NCBI RefSeq assembly: GCF_022919575.1
Contig: NZ_CP095071.1
Span: 4,474,001 to 4,538,000 of the forward strand
Direction of reading: 5' to 3'
From: Gracilibacillus salinarum
GTDB lineage: Bacteria > Bacillota > Bacilli > Bacillales > Amphibacillaceae
Length of the DNA stretch: 64,000 nucleotides
Shown here: positions 46,462 through 56,199 of the stretch, one piece after another
Numbering within the stretch: position 1 is the first letter of the stretch
Layout: the number at the start of each line of letters is the position of its first letter
Program-made: the position numbers and the translations under genes
Notes under the pieces: model-generated
The model's input: only the letters and a program-made list of their open reading frames with translations
What the model was told of the DNA's origin: nothing
The model's database searches: none

Positions 46462-47989
46462 GGTCTATTTGGTAGATGATGATGTCTTTGTTCGACAAGG
46501 TATTCATACGCTAATTGATTGGGAATCATATGGTTTTAATGTTTGTGGAGAGGCTGACAATGGAGAAGATGCATTGGCCGATATCCTAAAGCTCCAGCCA
46601 GATCTTGTTGTAACAGATATAAGGATGCCGGTCATTGATGGTTTAGATTTAGTGAAGCATTGTAAGGAATCCATGGAACAAACGCCAAATTTTATTGTGG
46701 TCAGTGGCTACAATGATTTTCAATATGCACAGAGAGCATTGAGGTACGGTGTAAAAGATTTTATCGTAAAGCCAATTGATCAGAATGAATTCCATCAGAC
46801 ATTGGAAAGAATAGCAGCTGCCATCATCAAAGAAAACCAATTAAAACAATTAGAGGATAAGGCAGAAGCGGTATCATTAATCAAAGACCAGATTATCCGT
46901 AATCAAGACTTGTGTGAGCATAAAGCAAAGCATCCTTTTTTTGCGGCGCATTCGTATACGTATGTGAAAGTAGAAATGAACGGCTTAAACATTGATTATC
47001 AGTATTACTTCGAACAAATGGAGCAAGCATTACAAGAACTGAAAGCGAGCAATCATTATATCTTGTTCGAAGAAAAAATGAACTGCTTTGGTTTGATAAT
47101 CAATGATAGATTTTTAACAGAAAACAATCTTTCACTTCATCCGTTTTTATTAGATTTGTACAAGGGACTTGGACTTGATCTGCATATCTATTGTGGTGAA
47201 ACGGTAGACGAAGTAGAACAGCTGCCATCTTCCTATAAAGATGCGAAAAAGTGTGTGCAATATAAATACTTGTTTCGTGAGCCCGTTATTTCAACGTCGA
47301 TGACGAAAGAGAAAGAAGTATTTTTTATAGATCTGGATCAGGCTTATTATGATGAAATGCTCGCATTTATCGAAGAAAAAAATACAGAACGTATTGAACA
47401 GCAGATGCATGTGATGATGAAAGCTTGCAAGGAATTACATTTTGCAAGGGATGCAGTGCGTACGATGGTAAACAGGCTCAATCATATGGTTTTAAAATCG
47501 ATCAAAGACATGGATGCGAACGAACAGAATATTACTAATTTAAAAGAAATGTTAGAGTGGGATCAGTATTCCTTAAGCCTTTCGCAGTTAAAAACAGTAT
47601 GGTTTGCTTTTATTATCGACGCTGCTTCGATTTTGCATCAGGCTTATCAAAACAATGGTCAAGGTACGATCTATCAGATAAAAAAATATATTCATATGCA
47701 TTTTGATCAGCCATTGACCTTGAAATCAATTGCTAACACCTTCTATATGAATCCTGTTTACATGGGTCAATTATTTAAGAAAACATATGGCGTTTATTTC
47801 AAAGATTATATTCTGACAGTGCGGATGGATGAGGCGAAGAAATTACTTCGAACAACGGATATGAAGGTATATGAAGTAGCAGAGCATGTAGGATTTACCA
47901 ACCCGGATTATTTCGTTACCCAGTTTGAAAAAATCGTGAAATCTACCCCATCACAATATCGGAAAAAATTACTAAACAGGATAAGTTAG
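46454..47989 (+). CDS. YesN-type response regulator with AraC output domain
   Basis: 511 residues. A receiver domain (about 1-120) has DDD at residues 8-10, the phosphoacceptor Asp55 in LVVTDIRMP and the late KP in FIVKPID. A middle domain follows. The AraC DNA-binding domain lies at about 410-511 (TLKSIANTFYMNPVYMGQLFKKTYGVYFKDY and EVAEHVGFTNPDYFVTQFEKI). With the adjacent YesM kinase it should activate the Lpl-type importer genes in response to external oligosaccharides. Confidence 0.93.
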   Translation: MHKVYLVDDDVFVRQGIHTLIDWESYGFNVCGEADNGEDALADILKLQPDLVVTDIRMPVIDGLDLVKHCKESMEQTPNFIVVSGYNDFQYAQRALRYGVKDFIVKPIDQNEFHQTLERIAAAIIKENQLKQLEDKAEAVSLIKDQIIRNQDLCEHKAKHPFFAAHSYTYVKVEMNGLNIDYQYYFEQMEQALQELKASNHYILFEEKMNCFGLIINDRFLTENNLSLHPFLLDLYKGLGLDLHIYCGETVDEVEQLPSSYKDAKKCVQYKYLFREPVISTSMTKEKEVFFIDLDQAYYDEMLAFIEEKNTERIEQQMHVMMKACKELHFARDAVRTMVNRLNHMVLKSIKDMDANEQNITNLKEMLEWDQYSLSLSQLKTVWFAFIIDAASILHQAYQNNGQGTIYQIKKYIHMHFDQPLTLKSIANTFYMNPVYMGQLFKKTYGVYFKDYILTVRMDEAKKLLRTTDMKVYEVAEHVGFTNPDYFVTQFEKIVKSTPSQYRKKLLNRIS

Positions 47990-47999
47990 CAGACAGCAA

Positions 48000-49751
48000 A
48001 TGAAAAAAATCCATTTCAATGATATAAGAATTCGCAATAAATTATTACTCATCTATATGTTTTCTGTCTTTTTACCGATCATTTTAACGAACGTTATTTT
48101 TTACAATGTAACATCTGAAAATGTCCGCACACAAAAAATTCATGACAACGAACTGGCTTTACGTCAGGTAGCTACCAGTTTCAAACAAGGGGTAGAGGAT
48201 GCTGTCGGGATTGCATCTGTTCTATATGCAGATGCAGTTGTCAACAAGCTGTTAGACACGAACTATGATTCTCCTGTTGACTTTATACTTGCTTATAACA
48301 ATAATTTTCGTGATATTAATAAATATACACCTGTGTACTCTTCGATTCGATCAATTCATTTGTATACCGATAATCCGACTGTCATAACAGCTGGAGGTAT
48401 TTTTCCGATTGATCAAAAACAAACATCATCGCATTGGTACCAAACAACAAAGAATATTCGATCTAAGTACCCTGTTGTAACAAGAGATATCGCAAATGAT
48501 GGTGAATTAGATCAGTTTGTAGTAGTCCGAGCGTTAGACGCAACAGGTCGGTCGAATAATGAAAAAATTGTGATGATTAATTTAAATGAACGTTTTATTG
48601 AGCAGCTCTTTGCCAATGAAACATTTGAAGGGAAAATATATCTGGTGAATGAGGATAATAACATCGAGTATTCTACTGATGATTCCGTGCAGTGGCGATC
48701 CTCGTATGCTTCCTACGATGCTGTAGATCATCCGAAAGACGCCATCTTATTTGAAGAGGACTACGATGCACAATATATGTCCGATTGGAAGGTTATCGGA
48801 GTGATACCGGAAAAGAACTTATTAGCCGAAGTGCGGAACTCGATCCCGTCGATTTTACTCTTAGCATTGTGGAATTTTGTGATACCAACTTTATTTATTA
48901 TTTACATTGCGGGAAATATCCACTTCCGGCTTAATACGATCGTAAGAAAAATGCGAAAAGTGAAGGATCAGCAATTTGAACTTATTCCGGGGAAGAACTA
49001 TAACGACGAGATTGGCGTGTTAACAAGAGAATATAATCGCATGACAAAAAAGATTAAAGACTTAATCAATGATGTCTATATCGTACGCATTCAAAAAAAA
49101 GATTTGGAATTACAAAAGAAAGAGACACAATTAAAAGCATTGCAAAGCCAGATCAATCCACACTTTTTATTTAATGTGTTAGAAACGATTAGAATGCGAA
49201 GTTTATTGAAGCAGGAACAGGAAACAGCAACAATCATACATAACATGGCGCAGTTGTTGCGAAATTCGATTACGTGGGACAGAGACTTTGTTACAGTTCG
49301 TGAAGAAGTGCATCTAATCCATGCTTTTTTAGAAGTCCAAAAGTATCGGTTTGGTGATAAAATGCAATACAATATCAAATTGGATGATTCAATCGAGAAC
49401 GTGTTGATACCCAATATGTCGATTATCCCATTTGTCGAGAACGCCAGCATTCATGGAATAGAGCCTCTAAAGGGAGGCGGTCAAATAAACATCGTCATCG
49501 AAAAAGCCTTCGATTACATAATATTTGAAATTCGAGATAACGGTGTAGGGATACCAGCTGACAAATATCATCATATTATGCAATTACTCGAGGAGGATGA
49601 AATTACAGGTGAACGTATTGGTATCTCCAACGTTTTTCAACGATTAAAAATGTATTATCTCGAAGGTGTTGAAGTGGAAATAAAGACAGGCAGAAATGAA
49701 GGAACTTTCATCCTATTAAAAATACCGATGAAGACAGATGTAGCTCATTAA
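48000..49751 (+). CDS. YesM-type sensor histidine kinase
   Basis: 583 residues. Topology: helix near residues 13-33, an extracytoplasmic dCache-like sensor to about 280, a second helix (SILLLALWNFVIPTLFIIYIAG), HAMP, then the His_kinase/HATPase domains. The phosphorylated residue is His388 in LQSQINPHFLFNVLETI. The N-box/G-box region is FVENASIHGIEPLKGGGQI and DNGVGIPADKYHHI. It is 11 bases after its partner regulator. Confidence 0.94.
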   Translation: MKKIHFNDIRIRNKLLLIYMFSVFLPIILTNVIFYNVTSENVRTQKIHDNELALRQVATSFKQGVEDAVGIASVLYADAVVNKLLDTNYDSPVDFILAYNNNFRDINKYTPVYSSIRSIHLYTDNPTVITAGGIFPIDQKQTSSHWYQTTKNIRSKYPVVTRDIANDGELDQFVVVRALDATGRSNNEKIVMINLNERFIEQLFANETFEGKIYLVNEDNNIEYSTDDSVQWRSSYASYDAVDHPKDAILFEEDYDAQYMSDWKVIGVIPEKNLLAEVRNSIPSILLLALWNFVIPTLFIIYIAGNIHFRLNTIVRKMRKVKDQQFELIPGKNYNDEIGVLTREYNRMTKKIKDLINDVYIVRIQKKDLELQKKETQLKALQSQINPHFLFNVLETIRMRSLLKQEQETATIIHNMAQLLRNSITWDRDFVTVREEVHLIHAFLEVQKYRFGDKMQYNIKLDDSIENVLIPNMSIIPFVENASIHGIEPLKGGGQINIVIEKAFDYIIFEIRDNGVGIPADKYHHIMQLLEEDEITGERIGISNVFQRLKMYYLEGVEVEIKTGRNEGTFILLKIPMKTDVAH

Positions 49752-49772
49752 GTGGGCTACATTTCCTTTTGA
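49738..49772 (+). terminator. Terminator overlapping the yesM stop
   Basis: ATGTAGC/GCTACAT stem around the stop codon, followed by TTCCTTTT. Confidence 0.6.
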
Positions 49773-49880
49773 TAAAGTAAAACTTTGTTTTAGACACCCA
49801 CTGATCATTAGCGAAACTTATCAGGGTGTTAGCGTCTGTTACTCCACTTAGCTTCTTTGTGATACTCGAAGCTTGAAATG

Positions 49881-49913
49881 AGAGTCTTACAGACGGTTAG
49901 CACCATGATAAAC
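49881..49913 (+). repeat. Short dispersed repeat R3
   Basis: AGTCTTACAGACGGTTAGC followed by ACCATGATAAAC, a diverged form of R1 and R2. It lies in the ~310-base gap after yesM. The rest of the gap holds only the cre-like box at 50019. Confidence 0.65.
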
Positions 49914-50018
49914 TAGCAAGATTTTAAGGAAAACGTCGAGTTTTTACAAACCAGCTTAATTTTTCAAAGTTTCCTCTAAAGTTTGGTAGGTAACAATAAG
50001 GTTGAATAACAGATAAAA

Positions 50019-50032
50019 TGAAAGTGCTTACA
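50019..50032 (+). promoter_or_regulatory. cre-like box upstream of the first Lpl-type importer
   Basis: TGAAAGTGCTTACA has one mismatch (C to T at position 7) to the cre consensus. It lies 33 bases before the binding-protein start. Confidence 0.65.
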
Positions 50033-50064
50033 AAAAAGATTTATTAAGGAGAGGGGAATGCAAG

Positions 50065-51762
50065 ATGAACGAAAGGAACGGCTGGTTATTGCTATTGCTG
50101 GCTTTACTGCTTTTTGCTTTAGTGGCTTGTAGTGGAGATAGTGAAGAAGCAAGCAAAGACGATACAGATAGTGATAACACCGAAACCGGAGAGGATAGCG
50201 GTGAAGTGTTTACTTATCACTTTTTTGATGCATCTGGTCCTGGTGAAGATATTAATACAGCGGAGACAACATTGGGCAAAATGTTTGAAGAAGAAACAGG
50301 CGTTAATTTTGATATTGAACATATCGTAGGGGATGTAAACCAAAAGATTGGAACAATGATTGCAAGTGGGGAGTATCCGACATTACTTAACGCCGAGCAA
50401 TCAACAGACGCTGTGATTGATGCTGGTGGCTTCATCCCTTTAAATGACCTGATTGACGAATATGCACCAAACTTAAAGGAAATGTATGCACCCTATTTAG
50501 AAATGATGAAACGCGATGATGGTAATATTTATGTTATTTCTTCCGGTGCTGCACACGGGTACAAAAAGCCCGCAAACCTTAACCAGGGGGCATGGTGGAT
50601 TAAACGCGATGTACTAAAAGAATTAGGCTATCCCGAACCTAAAACACTTGATCAATATTTCGATATTATCGAGGAATATACAACAGCTAATCCACAAATT
50701 GATGGTGCTGATACTATCGGATTTACGGCTTTAACGCACGACTGGCGCTTTTTTGCTCTCTCTAACCAGCCGATGCATTTAGCTGGATACCCGAATGATG
50801 GTGGCGCATTGATTGATATGGGAACACAAGAAGCGGAAGTATACAATGACAAAGACATTACCAAACGCTGGTTACAGAAATTAAATGAGGTAAATGATAA
50901 AGGTTTATTTGATCAAGAGTCCTTTACACAAAATTATGATGAATATTTAGCTAAGATCACATCTGGTAGAGTTGTAGGTTTCTTTGATTATCGCTGGCAA
51001 GCCGGACAGGCATTAAACACGTTACAGGAAGACGATGATCCTTATAACGATTATATGGGCTTTCCGGTTGTATTTGACGAAGATGTGAAAGATCAATATC
51101 TGGATCCAACAGGATTTACAGCATCACCTGGTATTGGAATTACAGTGGGCACACCGGAAGAGGATCAAATTCGAATCATCAAATTCCTTGATCACATGGC
51201 GAAGGAAGAATCGCAAAAGCTGATTACATGGGGAATTGAAGGCGAGACTTATGAAGTGGATGAGGATGGTCGTTATTATCGCACAGAAGAACAAATCGAA
51301 GAAACGTCCAAAACAGAATTCCGAGACAGCTTTGGTTTCTCCACTTTAGAATGGGGCTGGCCAAGAATGAATGGAGAATATGCAGATGGGAATGCTGTGG
51401 AGCCTCCAAAACAAGAAGAAGTTGCCAGCATGATGTATGACGAAGGTGATCAAGAGTTTCTTGACGCCTATGAGATTGATACCTTTACAGGTCTTTTCTC
51501 AGAACCTGATGAACGCCCTTGGTATCCGGCATACGATGCACCAATTGAAACTGGTTCAGAAGCACAGCTTTATGAACAGCAGTTAGATGATTTAATGAAA
51601 CGAAAGTTCCCTGAAATCATCTTCGCTGATCCAGGCGAATTCGATCAGCAATGGGGGGCATATGCAGAGGAATTCTCAGGACTACCGAAAGAAGCATATG
51701 AAAAAGTAATAACTGATTTTGTCCAGAATAAAGCAAAACTGATGGAAAGCAGTAAGGAATAA
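50065..51762 (+). CDS. LplA-type extracellular oligosaccharide-binding lipoprotein (importer 1)
   Basis: 565 residues with a lipoprotein signal ending LFALVAC (Cys22) and an acidic linker (DSEEASKDDTDSDN). The mature region is a family 1 solute-binding protein of the LplA/YtcQ type, well above 500 residues long, as expected for oligosaccharide binders. The neighbouring YesMN system, GH8, GH67 and xyl genes suggest aldouronates or xylo-oligosaccharides as ligands (inference). Two LplB/LplC permease genes follow after a 280-base gap with a hairpin. Confidence 0.9.
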   Translation: MNERNGWLLLLLALLLFALVACSGDSEEASKDDTDSDNTETGEDSGEVFTYHFFDASGPGEDINTAETTLGKMFEEETGVNFDIEHIVGDVNQKIGTMIASGEYPTLLNAEQSTDAVIDAGGFIPLNDLIDEYAPNLKEMYAPYLEMMKRDDGNIYVISSGAAHGYKKPANLNQGAWWIKRDVLKELGYPEPKTLDQYFDIIEEYTTANPQIDGADTIGFTALTHDWRFFALSNQPMHLAGYPNDGGALIDMGTQEAEVYNDKDITKRWLQKLNEVNDKGLFDQESFTQNYDEYLAKITSGRVVGFFDYRWQAGQALNTLQEDDDPYNDYMGFPVVFDEDVKDQYLDPTGFTASPGIGITVGTPEEDQIRIIKFLDHMAKEESQKLITWGIEGETYEVDEDGRYYRTEEQIEETSKTEFRDSFGFSTLEWGWPRMNGEYADGNAVEPPKQEEVASMMYDEGDQEFLDAYEIDTFTGLFSEPDERPWYPAYDAPIETGSEAQLYEQQLDDLMKRKFPEIIFADPGEFDQQWGAYAEEFSGLPKEAYEKVITDFVQNKAKLMESSKE

Positions 51763-51769
51763 TAACATG

Positions 51770-51792
51770 GAAGGCTGTGTTGTGCAGCCTTC
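51770..51792 (+). other. Intercistronic hairpin after binding protein 1
   Basis: GAAGGCTG/CAGCCTTC with a 7-base loop, then TTCCTTCT. Such hairpins after binding-protein genes raise their mRNA over the permease part. Confidence 0.65.
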
Positions 51793-52043
51793 TTCCTTCT
51801 ATCGAGGACGTTACAGAATCACTTTATATAAAGAGTTGTATGTTCGGACCATCTTCAAGAATAAAGAAAGCTTGGCTTATTACCAAGAACTGGCGAATAC
51901 ATTAGCTTCGTATGCTTTATTCCTAAGAATCCATACCATGTCGATTTACTACTCTGATTGAACCTACGTTTTACAAGGAGAAATTTTTGCCAGATGGTCC
52001 GAAAATGCAAAGCAGCTATTACTATTAGTAGGGGGGAAGCACG
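51793..52043 (+). other. Intercistronic gap in importer operon 1
   Basis: About 250 bases between binding protein and permease. A 64-codon frame here (from 51767) runs through the hairpin and has no ribosome binding site, so it is not accepted as a gene. No second promoter is obvious. Confidence 0.4.
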
Positions 52044-53015
52044 ATGGCAATCGAATCAAATACGTTGGAAAGCAAGACAAAAACAATTCCAACGAAAAAT
52101 AAGGGCATCAAAGCCTTTTTGAAAAAGTGTAAAGATCAACAGGCTCTATTATGGATGACCGTTCCGTTTATTATCTGGGTATTTATCTTTAAATATTTAC
52201 CGGTATGGGGCTGGACGATGGCTTTTCAGGATTTTAAACCAGCGCTAGGCTTTTCGGATCAGGAATGGGTCGGATTTAAACATTTTGCTTTTTTATTTAC
52301 TGATGATCGTTTTCTTGGAGTTCTAAGAAATACATTGGCACAGAGTTTGATCAATCTTGTATTAGGCTTTTTAACAGCTATTACTCTAGCAGTATTAATC
52401 AATGAATTATCGAATATGAAGTTTAAACGAGTAGTACAGACAATCAGTTATTTACCACATTTCCTTTCATGGGTAGTTGCTGCTGCACTTGTTTCATCAG
52501 TATTATCAATTGACGGGATTATTAATGATATTTTAATGGGGCTAGGTTTGATAGATGATGAAATTCTTTGGTTAGGAATTGGCGAATATTTCTGGGGAAT
52601 TTTAGGTGCTGCTGAAACTTGGAAAAATGTTGGCTGGAATGCGATTATTTATCTTGCTGCGATTTCGATGATCGATCAGGAGCAGTACGAAGCTGCCAAA
52701 ATTGACGGTGCTTCGAGAATCCAGCGAATATTTTACATTACGATTCCTGGTATGAAATCCGTTATTATTGTGCTGTTAATTATGAATATCGGCTACATTC
52801 TGGAAGCAGGTTTTGAGCCACAGTATTTACTTGGAAACGGGCAAAACGTCGAATACTCAGAGAACATTGATGTCTTCGTTATTAAATATGGTATTTCGAT
52901 GTTTAATTTTTCATTGGCAACCGCTGCAGGTATGTTCAAAACCGTTATCAGTTTCATCTTTTTAATTGCAGCCAACTCGTTTTCAAAGAAAATGGGTCAA
53001 GGCGGACTGTACTAG
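52044..53015 (+). CDS. LplB-type sugar ABC permease (importer 1)
   Basis: 323 residues, six predicted helices. The cytoplasmic coupling loop is EQYEAAKIDGASRIQRIFYITIPG. The N-terminal helix WMTVPFIIWVFIFKYLPVWGW and the GFKHFAFLFTD segment are typical of LplB/YteP proteins importing complex oligosaccharides. A TAGGGGGGAAG ribosome-binding region precedes it. It forms the channel with the LplC-type protein 13 bases downstream. No ATPase gene is present, so a shared MsmX-like ATPase elsewhere is likely. Confidence 0.94.
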   Translation: MAIESNTLESKTKTIPTKNKGIKAFLKKCKDQQALLWMTVPFIIWVFIFKYLPVWGWTMAFQDFKPALGFSDQEWVGFKHFAFLFTDDRFLGVLRNTLAQSLINLVLGFLTAITLAVLINELSNMKFKRVVQTISYLPHFLSWVVAAALVSSVLSIDGIINDILMGLGLIDDEILWLGIGEYFWGILGAAETWKNVGWNAIIYLAAISMIDQEQYEAAKIDGASRIQRIFYITIPGMKSVIIVLLIMNIGYILEAGFEPQYLLGNGQNVEYSENIDVFVIKYGISMFNFSLATAAGMFKTVISFIFLIAANSFSKKMGQGGLY

Positions 53016-53027
53016 GAGGGGTGCAAG

Positions 53028-53948
53028 ATGTTGAAAAAACGCAAAAAAGCAAGTTATATGAAAACAAAAGAGGATCTGATTTTCGACACATCTAATATTA
53101 TTTTTATGATTATCCTGTGTGTGTTTATGTTATATCCTTTTTTAAATCAAATTGCGATTTCCTTGAATGATGCAACCGATTCTGTACGAGGAGGGATTTA
53201 CTTATGGCCAAGAGAATTTACCTGGCATAATTATGAGCATGTATTTGAGAAAGCAGCAATCTATCAAGCTATTTTCATCTCTGTCTTACGAACGCTTGTC
53301 GGAGCTGGGGTCGGTCTGTTCTGTACTGCAATGGTAGCTTATGCCATTGCTCAGCCTCATTTTATCTTCAAAAAATCGGTCACGATCATTTTTATCATGA
53401 CGATGTATTTTAATGGTGGATTAATTCCGACTTTTTTACTAATGAGGGATTTGCACTTGATCGGATCTTTTTGGGTATATATTTTACCAACATTAATAAG
53501 TGCTTTTAACTTGATTATTATGCGTTCCTTTATAGAGGGACTGCCAAGCAGTATTTTTGAATCAGCTAAAATTGATGGAGCAGGTGATTTTAAGATATTC
53601 TTTAAGATTGTGCTGCCGTTGTCTCTACCAGTGTTAGCAACAGTAGCACTGTTTGTTGCCGTGTTCCAATGGAACCAGTGGTTTGATGTCTTCCTCTACA
53701 ATTCCAGTCAAGAACACCTGACTACTTTACAATATGAGCTAATGAAAATCTTGCAAAATTCAAGTACGACATCGAGTGGGGATATGGCTTCAGCCTTTGC
53801 TAATTCCGCTGGGGGAGAATCCAATATGGTAACACCAAAGTCGATTCAGGCAACGATGACGATTGTAGCCAGTTTACCGATCATTATGATCTATCCGTTT
53901 TTGCAGCGCTATTTTGTGAAAGGGATGACACTTGGGGCGGTGAAGTAG
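53028..53948 (+). CDS. LplC-type sugar ABC permease (importer 1)
   Basis: 306 residues, six helices, partner of the preceding permease. Family markers are ISLNDATDSVRGGIYLWPREFTWHNYEHVF, FIMTMYFNGGLIPTFLLM and the coupling loop SIFESAKIDGAGDFKIFFKIVLPLSLP. It ends KGMTLGAVK as usual for LplC/YtcP proteins. It closes importer operon 1. Confidence 0.94.
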   Translation: MLKKRKKASYMKTKEDLIFDTSNIIFMIILCVFMLYPFLNQIAISLNDATDSVRGGIYLWPREFTWHNYEHVFEKAAIYQAIFISVLRTLVGAGVGLFCTAMVAYAIAQPHFIFKKSVTIIFIMTMYFNGGLIPTFLLMRDLHLIGSFWVYILPTLISAFNLIIMRSFIEGLPSSIFESAKIDGAGDFKIFFKIVLPLSLPVLATVALFVAVFQWNQWFDVFLYNSSQEHLTTLQYELMKILQNSSTTSSGDMASAFANSAGGESNMVTPKSIQATMTIVASLPIIMIYPFLQRYFVKGMTLGAVK

Positions 53949-53959
53949 GAAAAATTATA

Positions 53960-54021
53960 TATAACCACGATAAGGTAGAATCAAGCATTTCATTACACAT
54001 CACACCTTTGTCGTGGTTATA
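53960..54021. other. Long inverted repeat between the two importers
   Basis: TATAACCACGATAAGGT pairs with ACCTTTGTCGTGGTTATA across a ~27-base loop. No clear T run on the plus strand. Possible weak terminator. Confidence 0.45.
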
Positions 54022-54094
54022 CTAGTTTAAATCAATTCTAATATATTGAATAATAGTATTATTTAACCATTTTTAAATACTACCATACAAGTTA

Positions 54095-54124
54095 TTGACA
54101 AAGTTAGTGAAAGCGCTTTACAAT
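54095..54124 (+). promoter_or_regulatory. Promoter of importer operon 2 with overlapping cre
   Basis: TTGACA (54095-54100) and TACAAT (54119-54124), 18-base spacer. The cre-like TGAAAGCGCTTTACA (54108-54122) lies between and over the -10 box. Confidence 0.75.
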
Positions 54125-54170
54125 AAAAACAGAAGCATTGTTTACCAAATAAACAAAGGTTTGGCCATTC

Positions 54171-54191
54171 TTGTATACTAGTCAGACTAGA
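54171..54191 (+). promoter_or_regulatory. Candidate GntR operator downstream of the importer 2 promoter
   Basis: TTGTATACTAGT followed by CAGACTAGA. It shares the half-site with the GntR-gene promoter at 30834. It sits about 50 bases past the -10 box, where a bound repressor could block elongation. Confidence 0.45.
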
Positions 54192-54261
54192 GTAATTAGT
54201 TGTGGTGACATTGTAGGGTTTTAGTTGTAATCCAAATATTGATTGAAGAAAGGAGTAATGT

Positions 54262-55203
54262 ATGGAGGGTGTTAGTAAAATCAGACATAATCAACTGTTG
54301 AAAAGCGGTATGTGGGGCAGTATTAAAAAAGATTGGCAATTATATTCATTGATCTTATTGCCAGTTATCTACTTAATTATTTTTAAATATGGTCCAATGT
54401 TTGGAAATATTATTGCGTTTAGAAGGTTTATGCCAGGTGGAAGCATTATTGGGGAAGAATGGGTCGGACTTCAATATTTTAAAATGTTTTTAAATGATCC
54501 TACTTTTTATAATGTGTTCGCTAACACATTTATACTTGCGTTTTTATTGCTTGTGATTACGTTTCCGGCTCCAATTATATTTGCATTACTTTTAAATGAA
54601 TTGAAGAATCAGTTATTTAAGCGGTTTATTCAAACAGCTTCTTACTTACCGCATTTTTTCTCAGTGGTGGTTGTTGCTGGTATGGTCTTTGAGATACTTT
54701 CTCTTAATGGTCCAGTAAACAGTTTACTAGCTGGCTGGGGATTTGAAAAAATTAGCTTTATGCAACTGCCCGAATGGTTCAGGACCGTTTTTGTCAGTGT
54801 TGATTTATGGCAAGGATTAGGCTGGGGTGCCATTCTATATCTGGCAGCATTGACCGGTATTAACGATGAATTATATGAAGCTGCAAAAATAGATGGTGCT
54901 AATCGTTGGCAGCAAACAATGCATATTACTATCCCGGGGTTATTGCCAACGATCGTCGTATTATTAATATTAAACATTGGGAATTTCCTACAAATAGGGT
55001 TTGAGAAAGTATTGTTACTTTATAATCCATTAACATATGAAACGGCTGATGTTATTTCAACTTATGTTTATCGAGTTGGTCTGGAATCTGGAAGTTTTAG
55101 TTATGGAGCAGCGATTGGACTATTTGAATCTATAATTGGCTTAATACTTGTACTAGGCGCCAATTATCTCTCCAAAAGAATCACGGATAACAGTCTCTGG
55201 TAG
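54262..55203 (+). CDS. LplB-type sugar ABC permease (importer 2)
   Basis: 313 residues, six helices. N-terminal DWQLYSLILLPVIYLIIFKYGPMFGNIIAFR, coupling loop ELYEAAKIDGANRWQQTMHITIPGLLP, and C-terminal YVYRVGLESGSFSYGAAIGLFESI are typical of LplB/YteP. It is the first gene of a second operon with the order permease-permease-binding protein, unlike importer 1. Confidence 0.94.
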   Translation: MEGVSKIRHNQLLKSGMWGSIKKDWQLYSLILLPVIYLIIFKYGPMFGNIIAFRRFMPGGSIIGEEWVGLQYFKMFLNDPTFYNVFANTFILAFLLLVITFPAPIIFALLLNELKNQLFKRFIQTASYLPHFFSVVVVAGMVFEILSLNGPVNSLLAGWGFEKISFMQLPEWFRTVFVSVDLWQGLGWGAILYLAALTGINDELYEAAKIDGANRWQQTMHITIPGLLPTIVVLLILNIGNFLQIGFEKVLLLYNPLTYETADVISTYVYRVGLESGSFSYGAAIGLFESIIGLILVLGANYLSKRITDNSLW

Positions 55204-55215
55204 GAGGTATGAGAA

Positions 55216-56085
55216 ATGGAATCATGGCAATATAAGGTGTTTAAGGTTTTTAATGTAACATTATTACTTTTTATCGTATTTGTTACTTTGTTTCCTTTTA
55301 TTAATATTGTGGCACAGTCATTTAGTTCAGAGTCATATATCAATGCTGGGGAAGTCAGTCTCTGGCCAAAAGGGTTCAATTTTGATACTTATGAAGTGAT
55401 CATGTCAGATACGATGTTTTGGATCAATTATAAAAATACAGTTATTTATACATTGGTAGGTACGTTCATTTCTTTAGTTTTATCAACGATGATTGCGTAT
55501 CCTTTGTCTAAAACAAGATTGAGAGGAAGAAGATTTTTAACATTATTCTTCGTTTTTACAATGTTTTTTAACGGAGGTTTAATTCCTAACTATGTACTTG
55601 TTACTTCTTTAGGATTTGGTAACAGTCTTTGGGCAATTGTTATCCCAAATGCGATAAGCGTTTTTAACATGCTAATTATGAGGACATTTTTTCAGAATAT
55701 TCCAGATGAATTGGAAGAAGCGGCTATTATGGATGGATGTAATACATTTGGGATTCTGTTCAAGATCATTTTACCTTTGTCTAAACCGATTATCGCAACA
55801 ATGATGCTATTCTATGCAGTTGCACACTGGAACTCCTGGTTCCCGGCGTTTATCTTCTTTACGGATAAAGAATTGTTCCCCGTTTCCATTTATTTAAGGA
55901 ATATGATTAAAGGTGCTGAAACAGCGCTTGGTGCTGGTGCAACCAGTGCAGATAACATGGTTCAGATTTCAGCCAATATTAAATCAGTCACGATGGTGCT
56001 AACGGTATTACCTATCTTATTAGTTTATCCATATATTCAAAAGTATTTTGTTTCGGGTGTCATGCTTGGTTCTGTTAAAGGTTAG
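55216..56085 (+). CDS. LplC-type sugar ABC permease (importer 2)
   Basis: 289 residues, six helices, paired with the preceding permease 12 bases upstream. Markers are VAQSFSSESYINAGEVSLWPKGFNFDTYEVI, FFVFTMFFNGGLIPNYVLV and the coupling loop DELEEAAIMDGCNTFGILFKIILPLSKP (IMDG instead of the more common KIDG). It ends SGVMLGSVKG. Confidence 0.94.
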   Translation: MESWQYKVFKVFNVTLLLFIVFVTLFPFINIVAQSFSSESYINAGEVSLWPKGFNFDTYEVIMSDTMFWINYKNTVIYTLVGTFISLVLSTMIAYPLSKTRLRGRRFLTLFFVFTMFFNGGLIPNYVLVTSLGFGNSLWAIVIPNAISVFNMLIMRTFFQNIPDELEEAAIMDGCNTFGILFKIILPLSKPIIATMMLFYAVAHWNSWFPAFIFFTDKELFPVSIYLRNMIKGAETALGAGATSADNMVQISANIKSVTMVLTVLPILLVYPYIQKYFVSGVMLGSVKG

Positions 56086-56199
56086 CTTCTCTCAAGAGCC
56101 AGAGGAGGTGATTCAATTACATTCATTCGCTTAGCTGCGGATAGCTCATTTTGCCATCAGATGGTTCGCTGAATTTTTAAAAAAAGAGGGGGAATTATA

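Noticed and set aside
51767..51961. 64-codon frame between binding protein 1 and its permease
   Set aside because: No ribosome binding site, it runs through an intercistronic hairpin, and composition shows no protein features.
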